Assembly: GCA_023421075.1 (NCBI GenBank)
Contig: JAEZUM010000043.1
Location: 1-64,000 of the forward strand
Length of the DNA: 64,000 nt
Origin: Bacillota bacterium
Lineage (GTDB): Bacteria > Bacillota > Clostridia > Lachnospirales > Lachnospiraceae
Direction of reading: 5' to 3'
Of the stretch, positions 7,144 to 15,596 are shown one piece after another; the stretch's first letter is position 1, and every line of letters starts with the position of its first letter. The notes below the pieces were generated by a model that was not told the origin of the DNA, ran no database searches, and was given only the letters and a program-made list of their open reading frames with translations. Both the position numbers and the translations under genes were made by a program.

Positions 7144-10100
7144 CTACTGAACAATTTCCTTATGGAACTCTTGAAGAGATTTTACCCCGACATGATTATT
7201 CTTCACAGCCATAATTCCTGCTATGGTTGCTTTTGCAGCTGACATTGTCGTTACATAGCTAATCTTACCCTTAATCGCAGCCTTTCTGATATAGCTGTCA
7301 TCATAAGCACCCTTCTTGTCATCCGGGGTGTTTACTATGATATCAATCTGCTTATTCGCAATTGCATCCAAGATATTGGGTCTTCCCTGCTGAAGCTTAA
7401 ATATCTTCTCTGCCGAAATACCGTTTTCTGCAATCATATCATAGGTTCCACCGGTTGCTAGGATCTTAAAGCCACATTCTGCAAAGCCTTTCGCCACCTC
7501 GATCAGTTCTGATTTATCGTGATCATTTACACTGATTAATACGGTTCCACCCTCCGGTAGCTTCGTCTTTGTAGCCTCCTGTGCCTTATAGAAGGCTTCT
7601 CCAAAGGTCTTCGCAAGTCCGAGCACCTCACCGGTGGAGCGCATCTCCGGTCCGAGCAGGGGATCCACCTCAGGGAACATATTAAAGGGGAATACCGCTT
7701 CCTTCACACCGTAGTGAGTAAATTTACTTTCCTTTAAATCTGCTACCGGAGAAGTCTTACCGGTCAGCCGACTGGTTATGATATCCGTTGCGACCTTCAC
7801 CATCGGAATGTTACATACCTTAGATACCAGCGGAACGGTTCTTGAGGCTCTCGGGTTCGCCTCTAGTACATACACGACACCCTTCTCTATTGCATATTGC
7901 ATGTTCATCAGACCGCATACCTTCATTTCCTTTGCAATCTTCATGGTATATTCTTTTATCGTCCTTAAGTTCTCATCACTGATATTAAGGGATGGAATGA
8001 CACATGCCGAGTCACCGGAATGAATTCCTGCTAGCTCGATATGCTCCATAACAGCCGGCACAAAGGCGTCCACACCATCACTGATTGCATCGGCTTCACA
8101 TTCCAGCGCATTATTCAGGAAACGGTCAATCAGGATCGGTCTGTCCGGTGTAACACCAACTGCAGCCTTCATATATTTATCAAGACTTTCATCATCGTGA
8201 ACAATCTCCATGCCACGCCCGCCTAGTACATAGGAGGGTCGTACCATAACCGGATACCCGATCTTCTTGGCAATGGTGAGGGCTTCCTCCACATTGACCG
8301 CCATACCGGATTCCGGCATCGGGATATTTAACTTCTCCATCATCTCACGGAAGCGATCTCTGTCCTCCGCCAGATCGATGGTCTCCGGTGTGGTTCCAAG
8401 GATATTGACTCCGTATTTCTTCAATTCGGCTGCCAGGTTAAGCGGTGTCTGTCCGCCAAACTGAGCAATGACACCAAGTGGCTTCTCTTTCTCATAGATA
8501 CTTAGCACATCCTCCAGCGTCAAAGGCTCAAAGTATAGCTTATCAGAGGTATCATAATCAGTAGATACGGTCTCCGGATTACAATTTACGATAATGGTCT
8601 CAAACCCTTGCTCCTTAAGTGCAAATGCAGCATGCACACAGCAGTAATCGAATTCGATACCCTGTCCGATCCGATTCGGACCTCCGCCAAGGATCATTAT
8701 CTTAGGCTTATCCGAGCAGGGGGATTTATCCTCCTTCAAGTGATAAGTGGAATAATAGTATGCTGCATCTTTTGTTCCGCTTACATGTACGCCCTCCCAT
8801 GCTTCCTTGATGCCTGCTGCACTTCTTGCCGCACGAATCTGATCCTCCTCAACCTCCAAAAGCTTACTCAGATACTTATCCGAGAAGCCGTTCAGCTTTG
8901 CGCTTCTCAGTGTCTTGGCCGGCGGCACATCTTTCTGATACGCCTTCAAGGCTTCTTCTTCATACACCAGCTCCTCCATTTGTTCAATGAAGTAATGCTT
9001 AATTTTGGTCAAGGCATGCAGCTCTTCAACGGTCGCACCCTTTCTGATGGCCTCGTACATGATAAATTGTCTTTCGCTGGTCGGAATATGGAGCATATTT
9101 AACAGCTCCTGCTTGGACTTCGATGCAAAATCCTTCACATAACCAAGTCCATAACGCCCGGTCTCTAAGCTTCGGATCGCCTTCTGGAATGCTTCCTTAT
9201 ACGTCTTACCGATGCTCATTACCTCTCCCACTGCCTTCATCTGTGTTCCGAGCTTATCCTCAGAGCCTTTGAATTTCTCGAAGGCCCAGCGCGCGAATTT
9301 GATAACAATATAATCACCCTCCGGAACATACTGATCCAGTGTGCCGTACTTTCCACAGGGGATATCACAAAGATCCATACCGCTTGCCAGCATTGCAGAA
9401 ACCAATGCAATCGGGAAGCCCGTTGCCTTGGAAGCAAGCGCAGAGGACCTGGAGGTTCTCGGATTGATCTCTATTACTACGATTCTGCCGCTTTTCGGAT
9501 CATGAGCAAATTGTACATTGGTTCCTCCGATGACCTGAATTGCATCCACAATCTTATATGCCTGTCTCTGTAACTCCTTCTGAACCTCTGCAGAGATAGT
9601 AAGCATCGGAGCTGAACAGAAGGAGTCGCCGGTATGAACACCCATTGGATCGATATTCTCAATGAAGCAAACGGTAATCATCTTACCGGTCGAGTCACGA
9701 ACCACCTCCAGCTCCAGCTCTTCCCATCCGAGTACCGATTCCTCGACCAGTACCTGACCAACGAGGCTTGCCTGAAGGCCTCTTGCCACAACCGTCTTTA
9801 ATTCCTCCACATTATATACGAGACCGCCACCGGCGCCTCCCATCGTATAAGCCGGACGAATTACCACCGGATATCCCAGATCTTCTGCTATGGCACATGC
9901 TTCCTCTATGGTATAAGCAACCTCACTCCTTGCCATTTCTATGCCGAGTGTGTCCATCGTTTTCTTAAATTCCACACGGTCTTCTCCACGCTCGATGGCA
10001 TCCACCTGAACACCGATTACTTTTACATTATATTTATCAAGTACTCCCGCGTTGGCTAATTCTGCACAAAGATTGAGACCTGATTGTCCGCCCAGATTCG

Positions 10101-10362
10101 GGAGCAGACCATCGGGTCTTTCCTTTTCGATAATTTGTGTCAACCTATCCACATTCAGTGGTTCAATATAGGTTACATCAGCCGTCCCCGGATCTGTCAT
10201 AATTGTTGCAGGGTTGGAATTCACCAATACAATCTCGTACCCCAATTTCTTTAACGCTTTGCACGCCTGTGTACCGGAATAATCGAACTCACAGGCTTGA
10301 CCGATGATAATCGGCCCTGAACCAATAATCAATACCTTGTGGATGTCATCTCTTTTCTTCAT
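7144..10362 (-). CDS. carB: Carbamoyl-phosphate synthase large subunit
   Basis: At 1072 residues this is a full-length CarB, which makes carbamoyl phosphate from bicarbonate, ATP and ammonia channelled from the CarA glutaminase, feeding pyrimidine and arginine synthesis. Both duplicated ATP-grasp halves are present, each opening with the GPIIIGQACEFDYSGTQ-type and GGGPNRIGQGIEFDYCC-type pre-ATP-grasp motifs (about residues 14 and 555) and each with a PEINPRTSRSSA/EANPRASRTVP-type metal-binding strand (about 298 and 840). The C-terminal allosteric MGS-like domain (about 940-1072) includes LATGGTYDMI. carA is not adjacent, so the small subunit must be encoded elsewhere. The start follows AAGGGAGATATAGC; that ribosome binding site lies in a hairpin described separately. 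Confidence 0.98.
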   Translation of the reverse strand: MKKRDDIHKVLIIGSGPIIIGQACEFDYSGTQACKALKKLGYEIVLVNSNPATIMTDPGTADVTYIEPLNVDRLTQIIEKERPDGLLPNLGGQSGLNLCAELANAGVLDKYNVKVIGVQVDAIERGEDRVEFKKTMDTLGIEMARSEVAYTIEEACAIAEDLGYPVVIRPAYTMGGAGGGLVYNVEELKTVVARGLQASLVGQVLVEESVLGWEELELEVVRDSTGKMITVCFIENIDPMGVHTGDSFCSAPMLTISAEVQKELQRQAYKIVDAIQVIGGTNVQFAHDPKSGRIVVIEINPRTSRSSALASKATGFPIALVSAMLASGMDLCDIPCGKYGTLDQYVPEGDYIVIKFARWAFEKFKGSEDKLGTQMKAVGEVMSIGKTYKEAFQKAIRSLETGRYGLGYVKDFASKSKQELLNMLHIPTSERQFIMYEAIRKGATVEELHALTKIKHYFIEQMEELVYEEEALKAYQKDVPPAKTLRSAKLNGFSDKYLSKLLEVEEDQIRAARSAAGIKEAWEGVHVSGTKDAAYYYSTYHLKEDKSPCSDKPKIMILGGGPNRIGQGIEFDYCCVHAAFALKEQGFETIIVNCNPETVSTDYDTSDKLYFEPLTLEDVLSIYEKEKPLGVIAQFGGQTPLNLAAELKKYGVNILGTTPETIDLAEDRDRFREMMEKLNIPMPESGMAVNVEEALTIAKKIGYPVMVRPSYVLGGRGMEIVHDDESLDKYMKAAVGVTPDRPILIDRFLNNALECEADAISDGVDAFVPAVMEHIELAGIHSGDSACVIPSLNISDENLRTIKEYTMKIAKEMKVCGLMNMQYAIEKGVVYVLEANPRASRTVPLVSKVCNIPMVKVATDIITSRLTGKTSPVADLKESKFTHYGVKEAVFPFNMFPEVDPLLGPEMRSTGEVLGLAKTFGEAFYKAQEATKTKLPEGGTVLISVNDHDKSELIEVAKGFAECGFKILATGGTYDMIAENGISAEKIFKLQQGRPNILDAIANKQIDIIVNTPDDKKGAYDDSYIRKAAIKGKISYVTTMSAAKATIAGIMAVKNNHVGVKSLQEFHKEIVQ

Positions 10363-10365
10363 GCT

Positions 10366-10407
10366 ATATCTCCCTTCTAATTTTTAAGGGAGATATTGTT
10401 CTCCCTT
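10366..10407 (-). promoter_or_regulatory. Mutually exclusive hairpins over the carB ribosome binding site
   Basis: On the minus strand three segments occur in order: AAGGGAGA (10400-10407), ATATCTCCCTT (10386-10396) and AAGGGAGATAT (10366-10376). The third contains the carB Shine-Dalgarno sequence. Segment two can pair with segment three over 11 bases (nine-base loop), hiding the ribosome binding site, or with segment one over eight bases (six-base loop), exposing it. This is the layout of a translational on/off switch. The pairing is seen in the sequence; the regulatory role is inference. Confidence 0.5.
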
Positions 10408-10831
10408 CCTTCGTTACTTCTCAGAAAACAGAAACAATGTTAGGTTTTCTGCCTATAAAACAAGATGTTCTAGTATGCCAATAATAAAATTATTGGATGC
10501 ATCACCTTCACATCTTATGGGAGAATTTAAACGCCATTGTTTAATCGCTATATAGTTATTTCTGAGACCGGACTTAAAAATGGGCAAAAAAAATTTACGA
10601 ATTTTTCTTTTTCTACGGCCCATATTTTATTGCAGGTTCATTGTTATCTATCATAATTTATAATTAATAATTATGCAACTAGATGACTTATTAAATTTAG
10701 AGCATCCATTCATAAGCAGCTCTTATACTTTAACATCTGCTATATTGACTTGATGTCATCATAGCACACGCTTTATATTTATGCAACACTGTAATTAATT
10801 ATTACTACGCAGAATATATATCCACACAACA
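10408..10831. other. Intergenic stretch upstream of carB without recognised gene
   Basis: This AT-rich 424-base stretch holds no convincing coding frame. It contains a small hairpin at 10478-10496 (CCAATAAT/ATTATTGG) and A- and T-runs around 10585-10610. It presumably includes the carB promoter, but I could not assign one with confidence, and I found no PyrR-binding consensus. Confidence 0.5.
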
Positions 10832-10857
10832 AAAGCCGGGTATCGCTTCCCGGCTTT
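10828..10857 (-). terminator. Terminator of the tatD-rsmA transcript
   Basis: Arms 10849-10857 and 10832-10840 (AAAGCCGGG/CCCGGCTTT) form nine perfect GC-rich pairs with an eight-base loop; on the minus strand TTTTGTTGT follows. It lies 80 bases after the rsmA stop. Confidence 0.85.
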
Positions 10858-10935
10858 GATTATAGATATGAAAATGATCCTTCGTAAGCTTCCTGCATAT
10901 TTATAACTTTTACAGGTCTCGCTACAACACAAATA

Positions 10936-11799
10936 TTACTTTGTTGTCAACCGATTCGCAAGGGCAGCAAATTGCTCCAGAGTCAATGCCTCTCCTCGTA
11001 TGTTCTCGGATAGCCCCAGTGCAGTTAAGGCTTGTCCAACCTCCTCCTTGGAGAAGGAGATCTCCGGGGAATTGTTCAGACCATTCATCAGAGTCTTTCT
11101 TCTCTGATTAAAAGATGCACGAATCATTCGAAATAGCAGCTTCTCATCTCTAACCTCAATAGGGAATTCTTTATGTAAGGTTAGGTTAATCACTGCAGAA
11201 CCGACATTTGGTCTCGGCATAAAGCAATTCGGTGGTACATTGGCTGCGATATAAGGCTTTGCATAATATTGCACTGCCAGAGACAAGGCACCATAATCCT
11301 TGCTTCCCGGAGATGCCTGCATACGATCAGCAACCTCCTTCTGCACCATAACCGTGATATTATCAAGGGGAAGATGGCGTTCAAAAAGGTCCATTATGAT
11401 CGGTGTTGTAATATAGTAGGGGAGATTAGCCACCACCTTAATCGGTTGATTGTTGTTACGCTCCTTCACCAGCTCGTTCAGATCCAGCTTCAATATATCA
11501 CTGTTAATCACAGTGACATTATCATATTCGGATAAGGTATCCTCCAGAATGGGAAGCAGCATCTTATCGATCTCGACTGCTACTACCTCTCTCGCATTTT
11601 CACAAAGATACTGCGTCAAGGTTCCGATTCCCGGACCGATCTCCAGAACAAAATCCTCCTTCGTTATTCCTGCTGCCAGGATGATTTTATCCAGTACGTG
11701 TGTATCGATCAGAAAGTTCTGTCCGAACTTCTTCTGGAAGACAAACTTATACTTATTTAAAATTTCTATTGTATTCTTGGGATTTCCCAACTGCGCCAT
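10936..11799 (-). CDS. rsmA: 16S rRNA (adenine1518/1519-N6)-dimethyltransferase RsmA (KsgA)
   Basis: RsmA dimethylates two adjacent adenines in the 3'-terminal hairpin of 16S rRNA during small-subunit assembly. The protein shows KKFGQNFLID at the N terminus, the SAM-binding motif I LEIGPGIGTLTQYL (about residue 57), and catalytic motif IV NLPYYITTPI (about residue 125), with the C-terminal helical domain intact; total length of 287 residues is usual. I place the start at 11799 (MAQLGNPKNT) because GGAG stands six bases before it; an ATG at 11811 with GGTGAT upstream is possible. It follows tatD by about 120 bases on the same strand, the same tatD-rsmA pairing as in many Firmicutes, and ends at the terminator at 10857. 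Confidence 0.96.
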   Translation of the reverse strand: MAQLGNPKNTIEILNKYKFVFQKKFGQNFLIDTHVLDKIILAAGITKEDFVLEIGPGIGTLTQYLCENAREVVAVEIDKMLLPILEDTLSEYDNVTVINSDILKLDLNELVKERNNNQPIKVVANLPYYITTPIIMDLFERHLPLDNITVMVQKEVADRMQASPGSKDYGALSLAVQYYAKPYIAANVPPNCFMPRPNVGSAVINLTLHKEFPIEVRDEKLLFRMIRASFNQRRKTLMNGLNNSPEISFSKEEVGQALTALGLSENIRGEALTLEQFAALANRLTTK

Positions 11800-11918
11800 A
11801 TCGCTCTCCATTCTTATATATCACCTAATTAACCATACCCTGCTCTACGAAATCTTCGGCTCTACTACTTTAGATCCTTATACAGGGACCCATCCTGAAG
11901 TTAGATTTACCGAACCTT

Positions 11919-12683
11919 CTAGATGTGGTAGAATCTCTTTGCATTTTCTGAGGTGATTCGGACCACCTCTTCATAGCTTACCTTCTTAAGCTCTGCGATC
12001 TGCTGTGCCACGTAAGTCAGATAAGTGGAATCGTTGCGTTTTCCACGGAAGGGAACCGGTGCCAGATAAGGGCAATCCGTCTCAAGTACAAGCTGTTCCA
12101 GAGGAGCATATTCTACCACTTCCTTCAGCTTCTTTCCGTTCGTGAAGGTGATGACCCCTCCAATGCCAAGATAAAAGCCCATATTCAGATACTGTCTGGC
12201 TTGCTCCACACCATAGGAGAAGCAATGAATGATTGCACCCAGATTATCTGCCTTCGCTTCCTTCAGCATATGATAGGTGTCATTCGCCGCATCTCTGCTG
12301 TGGATGACCAGGGGCAGCTTAAGCTCCCTCGCCAGTTCCATCTGACGCTCAAACCACTTCTTCTGTGTATCGCGATCGGAGGTATCCCAGTAATAATCCA
12401 GTCCGATTTCACCGATGGCGATATTCTTCGGATGAGATGCCTTTTCTCTCAGCCATCCATAATTCTCTTCATTCAATTCCTTGGCTGCTTCCGGGTGAAT
12501 ACCGACTGCGGCATATATATACGGATATTGCTCTGCCAGCTTCAGAACCCGGTCAACGCTGTCTACACTGGAACAGATATCAACAACATATTCTATTCCT
12601 TGCTTGGGAAGCCTTCCTAGTAGCTCCTCCCTGTCTATGTCAAATGCTTCGTCTTCATAATGTGCGTGTGTTTCAAAAATCAT
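11919..12683 (-). CDS. tatD: TatD family metal-dependent DNase
   Basis: The 254-residue protein is a TIM-barrel metallohydrolase of the TatD family, which acts as a 3'-5' DNase and in DNA quality control. Motifs for the two metal sites are clear: ETHAHYEDEAFD at residues 3-14, IGEIGLDYYWD near residue 92, VIHSRDA near 127, HCFSY near 152 and ETDCPYLAP near 203. Length is normal for the family. The start codon follows GAGG with five bases of spacing, and a strong promoter lies 120 bases upstream. It is the first gene of a transcript with rsmA. Confidence 0.96.
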   Translation of the reverse strand: MIFETHAHYEDEAFDIDREELLGRLPKQGIEYVVDICSSVDSVDRVLKLAEQYPYIYAAVGIHPEAAKELNEENYGWLREKASHPKNIAIGEIGLDYYWDTSDRDTQKKWFERQMELARELKLPLVIHSRDAANDTYHMLKEAKADNLGAIIHCFSYGVEQARQYLNMGFYLGIGGVITFTNGKKLKEVVEYAPLEQLVLETDCPYLAPVPFRGKRNDSTYLTYVAQQIAELKKVSYEEVVRITSENAKRFYHI

Positions 12684-12806
12684 GTTTTCCTCATTCCTTT
12701 GTAGGTTGATCCATCAGGTTTATTTTAAGTATACCTCGCACCCTTAGGTCACGAAGGTTTAACTTTATCATTATCGTTTCATGTCGGTATTATTCAAGTA
12801 TCACTC

Positions 12807-12835
12807 ATTATACAACAGCTTCCTCATCATTTCAA
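12807..12835 (-). promoter_or_regulatory. Promoter for tatD-rsmA
   Basis: Minus-strand TTGAAA (12830-12835), 17 bases, then a perfect TATAAT (12807-12812); transcription would start near 12800, giving a leader of about 117 bases before tatD. Confidence 0.75.
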
Positions 12836-12946
12836 CCTGTGTTCGATTTCGATGGATGATTATGGCATTTGTAAGTCCTACAACAGATATTGTATATTTC
12901 TAACATTTGAATTATATTAACAGTACACTGGTCGTCACAATACACA

Positions 12947-12978
12947 TAATGGCATGTATCGATCGATACATGCCATTA
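12947..12978. repeat. Perfect 32-bp palindrome
   Basis: TAATGGCATGTATCGA at 12947-12962 is followed with no spacer by its exact reverse complement at 12963-12978. It lies 18 bases beyond the stop of the glycosidase-like gene and lacks a T-tract on either strand, so it is either an unusual transcript-end hairpin or a dyad binding site. Confidence 0.8.
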
Positions 12979-12996
12979 ATCTATAACAGTCTAATA

Positions 12997-15192
12997 TTAT
13001 ACATAATCTTTATATATTTGGTTTCTTTCTACTCTTTCAGCAGGGCTTAATCTCTGTGCATCAGCAATTTCATAGCCTCCAAAGGTATCATATAATCTTG
13101 CGGAAGGATCTATTTCTACATAAGTGCACCAAGGTAACCAGTGGTATTGACTTTGCAAGGTCTGACTGGTAAAGTTACCACTTTCATGTCCAAGACCGGG
13201 CATAATATAACCGCAGCTACCATCAACATCACTGGATTGCCTGGTGTTTTTATGGATAAACTCGGCAAAGTCGAGATAATGCTCATCATTCGTGATCACA
13301 TATAGTCTGTAATAGGTATATGCACAGGCTGCCATATATACATCGGCACCGCCTCCTATGGTGATAATACTCTGACCGCTTATAGAATATTTATTAAACG
13401 GATGCTTCGGCCAAATCGTTCGTACCGGGAAGCTCCAGGCATAGGTCCAGGTCTCCGTGTAATCAGCAGCTCCAATAGCACCCTCCAACCATTTGTCTTC
13501 ACCGGTGAGATCATAAAGTGCAAGGAAACCGAACATAGCATATATTCCAGCCTCTTTATCCTGGATGTCAGAATTATCGCAGGTACCTCCACGGTATTCC
13601 AGATTTTTATATGCATATACAAAGGACCAATCACCTGCCTTGATTGCTGCAGCTTTGTACCTTACATCACCTGATACCAGATAGAATTGTACCAAGAAAC
13701 GTATTACGCTGGGCGTATTGGACTTTGAATTCATTCGGATGGAATTGTCGGTATTATAGGAGCGATAAAAACTGCCGTCCTCATTCTGAATATTGATTAA
13801 CCAGTCAGCGGTTTTCCTACAAAAATTATACCACGAAGGGCGCTCATCACCTTTTTTTCTCATATATAGATAGGAGTCCAGAACGGCTTCGATACCGTCC
13901 GCCAGCATTCGTATATAATGAGGATATGGTTCAAATCCTTCTATATTCGGATTATAACACATATGAGGAAGACCAGATTCAGTCATAGCTGTCCGTACCC
14001 AAAAATCTATGATGCTGATCCCTTTTTGAAAGGCATCCGACAACTTCTCCTTATCACCGTACCGAAGAAGATGATAACCAATGCCTGGTTGCTGACCTAC
14101 AAAGCCAAATTGAAAGGATATACTGGATATATCCATATCGGGCAGCTGGCAAGCAAAGGGTAAGCCATAGGAATCTGCGTATTGTCTGGTATATTGATTC
14201 AGTAGCTTCATACAGTTATGGTAAAAAAGCTTGTTATCCACATCAAATAATTTATCCCTCAACCGATCATAAGTCACCCGCCATATATCTCGCATCATTG
14301 GTTGGAAGTCATCATAGTGACCAAAATTAATTGCGACAGAGTAATTCTGCTCAAAGCCTACGATAACCGGATGGTTAATGCGCTGAAAGGTCTTAATCTT
14401 ATTATTATAATCTAGTCCGGAGTAGTGCTTACCATTTACAGGAGGAAGTTGACCGTCAGCACCAGGATATACATAATCAATAGACAAACCGTCAATTGGT
14501 GAATTCGTCTCCGTTCTTACTGCATATCCATAGTATAAATAGTTCAAGGTCTTCGATTCCGGCCTACTCATGCCAATCGCACCGGTGGTTATAGTAGGGT
14601 CCGTATAATTTTCCGAGCGCATTAGATTAAAATCGCGCATCGTAACATCTGCCGCCCATCGCGAAAGTGCTGCAGTCTCACCGGAAGCAATATTTTGCAT
14701 TGCAAATACAGGCAAGGCATAACATGTTTCCATACGCCAGAAATATTCACAATCCAGGTCTTTCCCAAATGCTTGATCTGACGCAAACTCATTCTGCTTG
14801 TACCAAACACCGGGGGCAAAGCAATTATAATCACGTGGATTGTCTGATTCTGCAGTGACAAAGGATACCTTCGTTGAAAACCCCAGATCATCCACAGCCT
14901 GTAATACCTTAACACTACGCTGTACCCGAAACCCACCTTCGGTTACAGAATAGACATCTGTAAAGGAAAATTCCGAGCCCGAGGGAACGATTAATGTGCC
15001 CTCTGCTAGAATTTCATCCCCCTTCTTCGTTATCTTACTATATGCCTTATCATAGAATTCGCTAATGGCCATTACTGTCTTAACAGTAACAAACATCGGA
15101 CGCTTATTATGATATAGAATCTTGTTATTCTTTTGTATTACCAGTCCACCATCTTCAAATAGTAACGTATAGTTGCTATACTCCAGTTTCAT
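12997..15192 (-). CDS. Six-hairpin glycosidase-like protein, intracellular
   Basis: The protein is 731 residues from the ATG at 15192, which follows AAGGAG with six bases of spacing; the ATG 21 bases upstream lacks this. Residues about 1-300 are beta-rich and residues about 330-690 show the repeated aromatic helix pairs of an (alpha/alpha)6 barrel, for example WVRTAMTESGLPHMCYNPNI, FCRKTADWLINIQNEDGSFY and DKEAGIYAMFGFLALYDLTG. The ADWLINIQNEDGSFYRSY pattern is common in six-hairpin glycosidases and lyases. No signal peptide is present, so the substrate is probably an imported oligosaccharide. I cannot name a glycoside hydrolase family. No sugar transporter is adjacent, and it appears to be transcribed alone. 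Confidence 0.75.
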   Translation of the reverse strand: MKLEYSNYTLLFEDGGLVIQKNNKILYHNKRPMFVTVKTVMAISEFYDKAYSKITKKGDEILAEGTLIVPSGSEFSFTDVYSVTEGGFRVQRSVKVLQAVDDLGFSTKVSFVTAESDNPRDYNCFAPGVWYKQNEFASDQAFGKDLDCEYFWRMETCYALPVFAMQNIASGETAALSRWAADVTMRDFNLMRSENYTDPTITTGAIGMSRPESKTLNYLYYGYAVRTETNSPIDGLSIDYVYPGADGQLPPVNGKHYSGLDYNNKIKTFQRINHPVIVGFEQNYSVAINFGHYDDFQPMMRDIWRVTYDRLRDKLFDVDNKLFYHNCMKLLNQYTRQYADSYGLPFACQLPDMDISSISFQFGFVGQQPGIGYHLLRYGDKEKLSDAFQKGISIIDFWVRTAMTESGLPHMCYNPNIEGFEPYPHYIRMLADGIEAVLDSYLYMRKKGDERPSWYNFCRKTADWLINIQNEDGSFYRSYNTDNSIRMNSKSNTPSVIRFLVQFYLVSGDVRYKAAAIKAGDWSFVYAYKNLEYRGGTCDNSDIQDKEAGIYAMFGFLALYDLTGEDKWLEGAIGAADYTETWTYAWSFPVRTIWPKHPFNKYSISGQSIITIGGGADVYMAACAYTYYRLYVITNDEHYLDFAEFIHKNTRQSSDVDGSCGYIMPGLGHESGNFTSQTLQSQYHWLPWCTYVEIDPSARLYDTFGGYEIADAQRLSPAERVERNQIYKDYV

Positions 15193-15321
15193 AACTAGCT
15201 CCTTCCCAAACACCTTATTCCTCTTCTGCTAATAAGATAAATCACAGTAAACCATTTGGTATCATTCAGACACTAATACAATTTAGTATATCCCATTATG
15301 TTTTATTTCCTTAATAGAATT
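15193..15321. other. Leader of the glycosidase-like gene
   Basis: This stretch and the promoter at 15322-15350 precede the gene. I see no coding sequence and no known riboswitch motif. Confidence 0.4.
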
Positions 15322-15350
15322 ATTGTATTGTATTGCTCCGGTAGAGACAA
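15322..15350 (-). promoter_or_regulatory. Probable promoter for the glycosidase-like gene
   Basis: Minus-strand TTGTCT (15345-15350), 17 bases, TACAAT (15322-15327), about 130 bases before the start codon. Confidence 0.45.
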
Positions 15351-15415
15351 TGGCTTATATTATCATATAAATGTTATAATTGATGGGATAGTAAATATTA
15401 TGGGAAGAAATAGTT

Positions 15416-15465
15416 AAAAGGGAGCTGTATCTCCACTAATTGATTAATTAGAGGAGATACAGCTC
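15416..15465 (-). terminator. Terminator of glmS
   Basis: Arms 15453-15465 and 15422-15434 (GAGCTGTATCTCC and complement) form 13 perfect pairs, with a further six-pair inner stem CTAATT/AATTAG; CCCTTTT follows on the minus strand. It is 130 bases past the glmS stop. Confidence 0.75.
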
Positions 15466-15596
15466 TTATCTTAAAGCATCCGATATAATTTTATTGAGTG
15501 TTACTCAATAACGAAAAGTGAACTTCACGAACTTACTGAAAACTATATTTCTCAAACTATATGAGAACTCACAACTGTTACCGACTTATAATTTAC

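Noticed and set aside
10408..10831. PyrR attenuator or pyrimidine riboswitch upstream of carB
   Set aside because: No PyrR binding-loop consensus and no terminator/antiterminator with T-tract were found; only the short hairpin pair beside the start is convincing.
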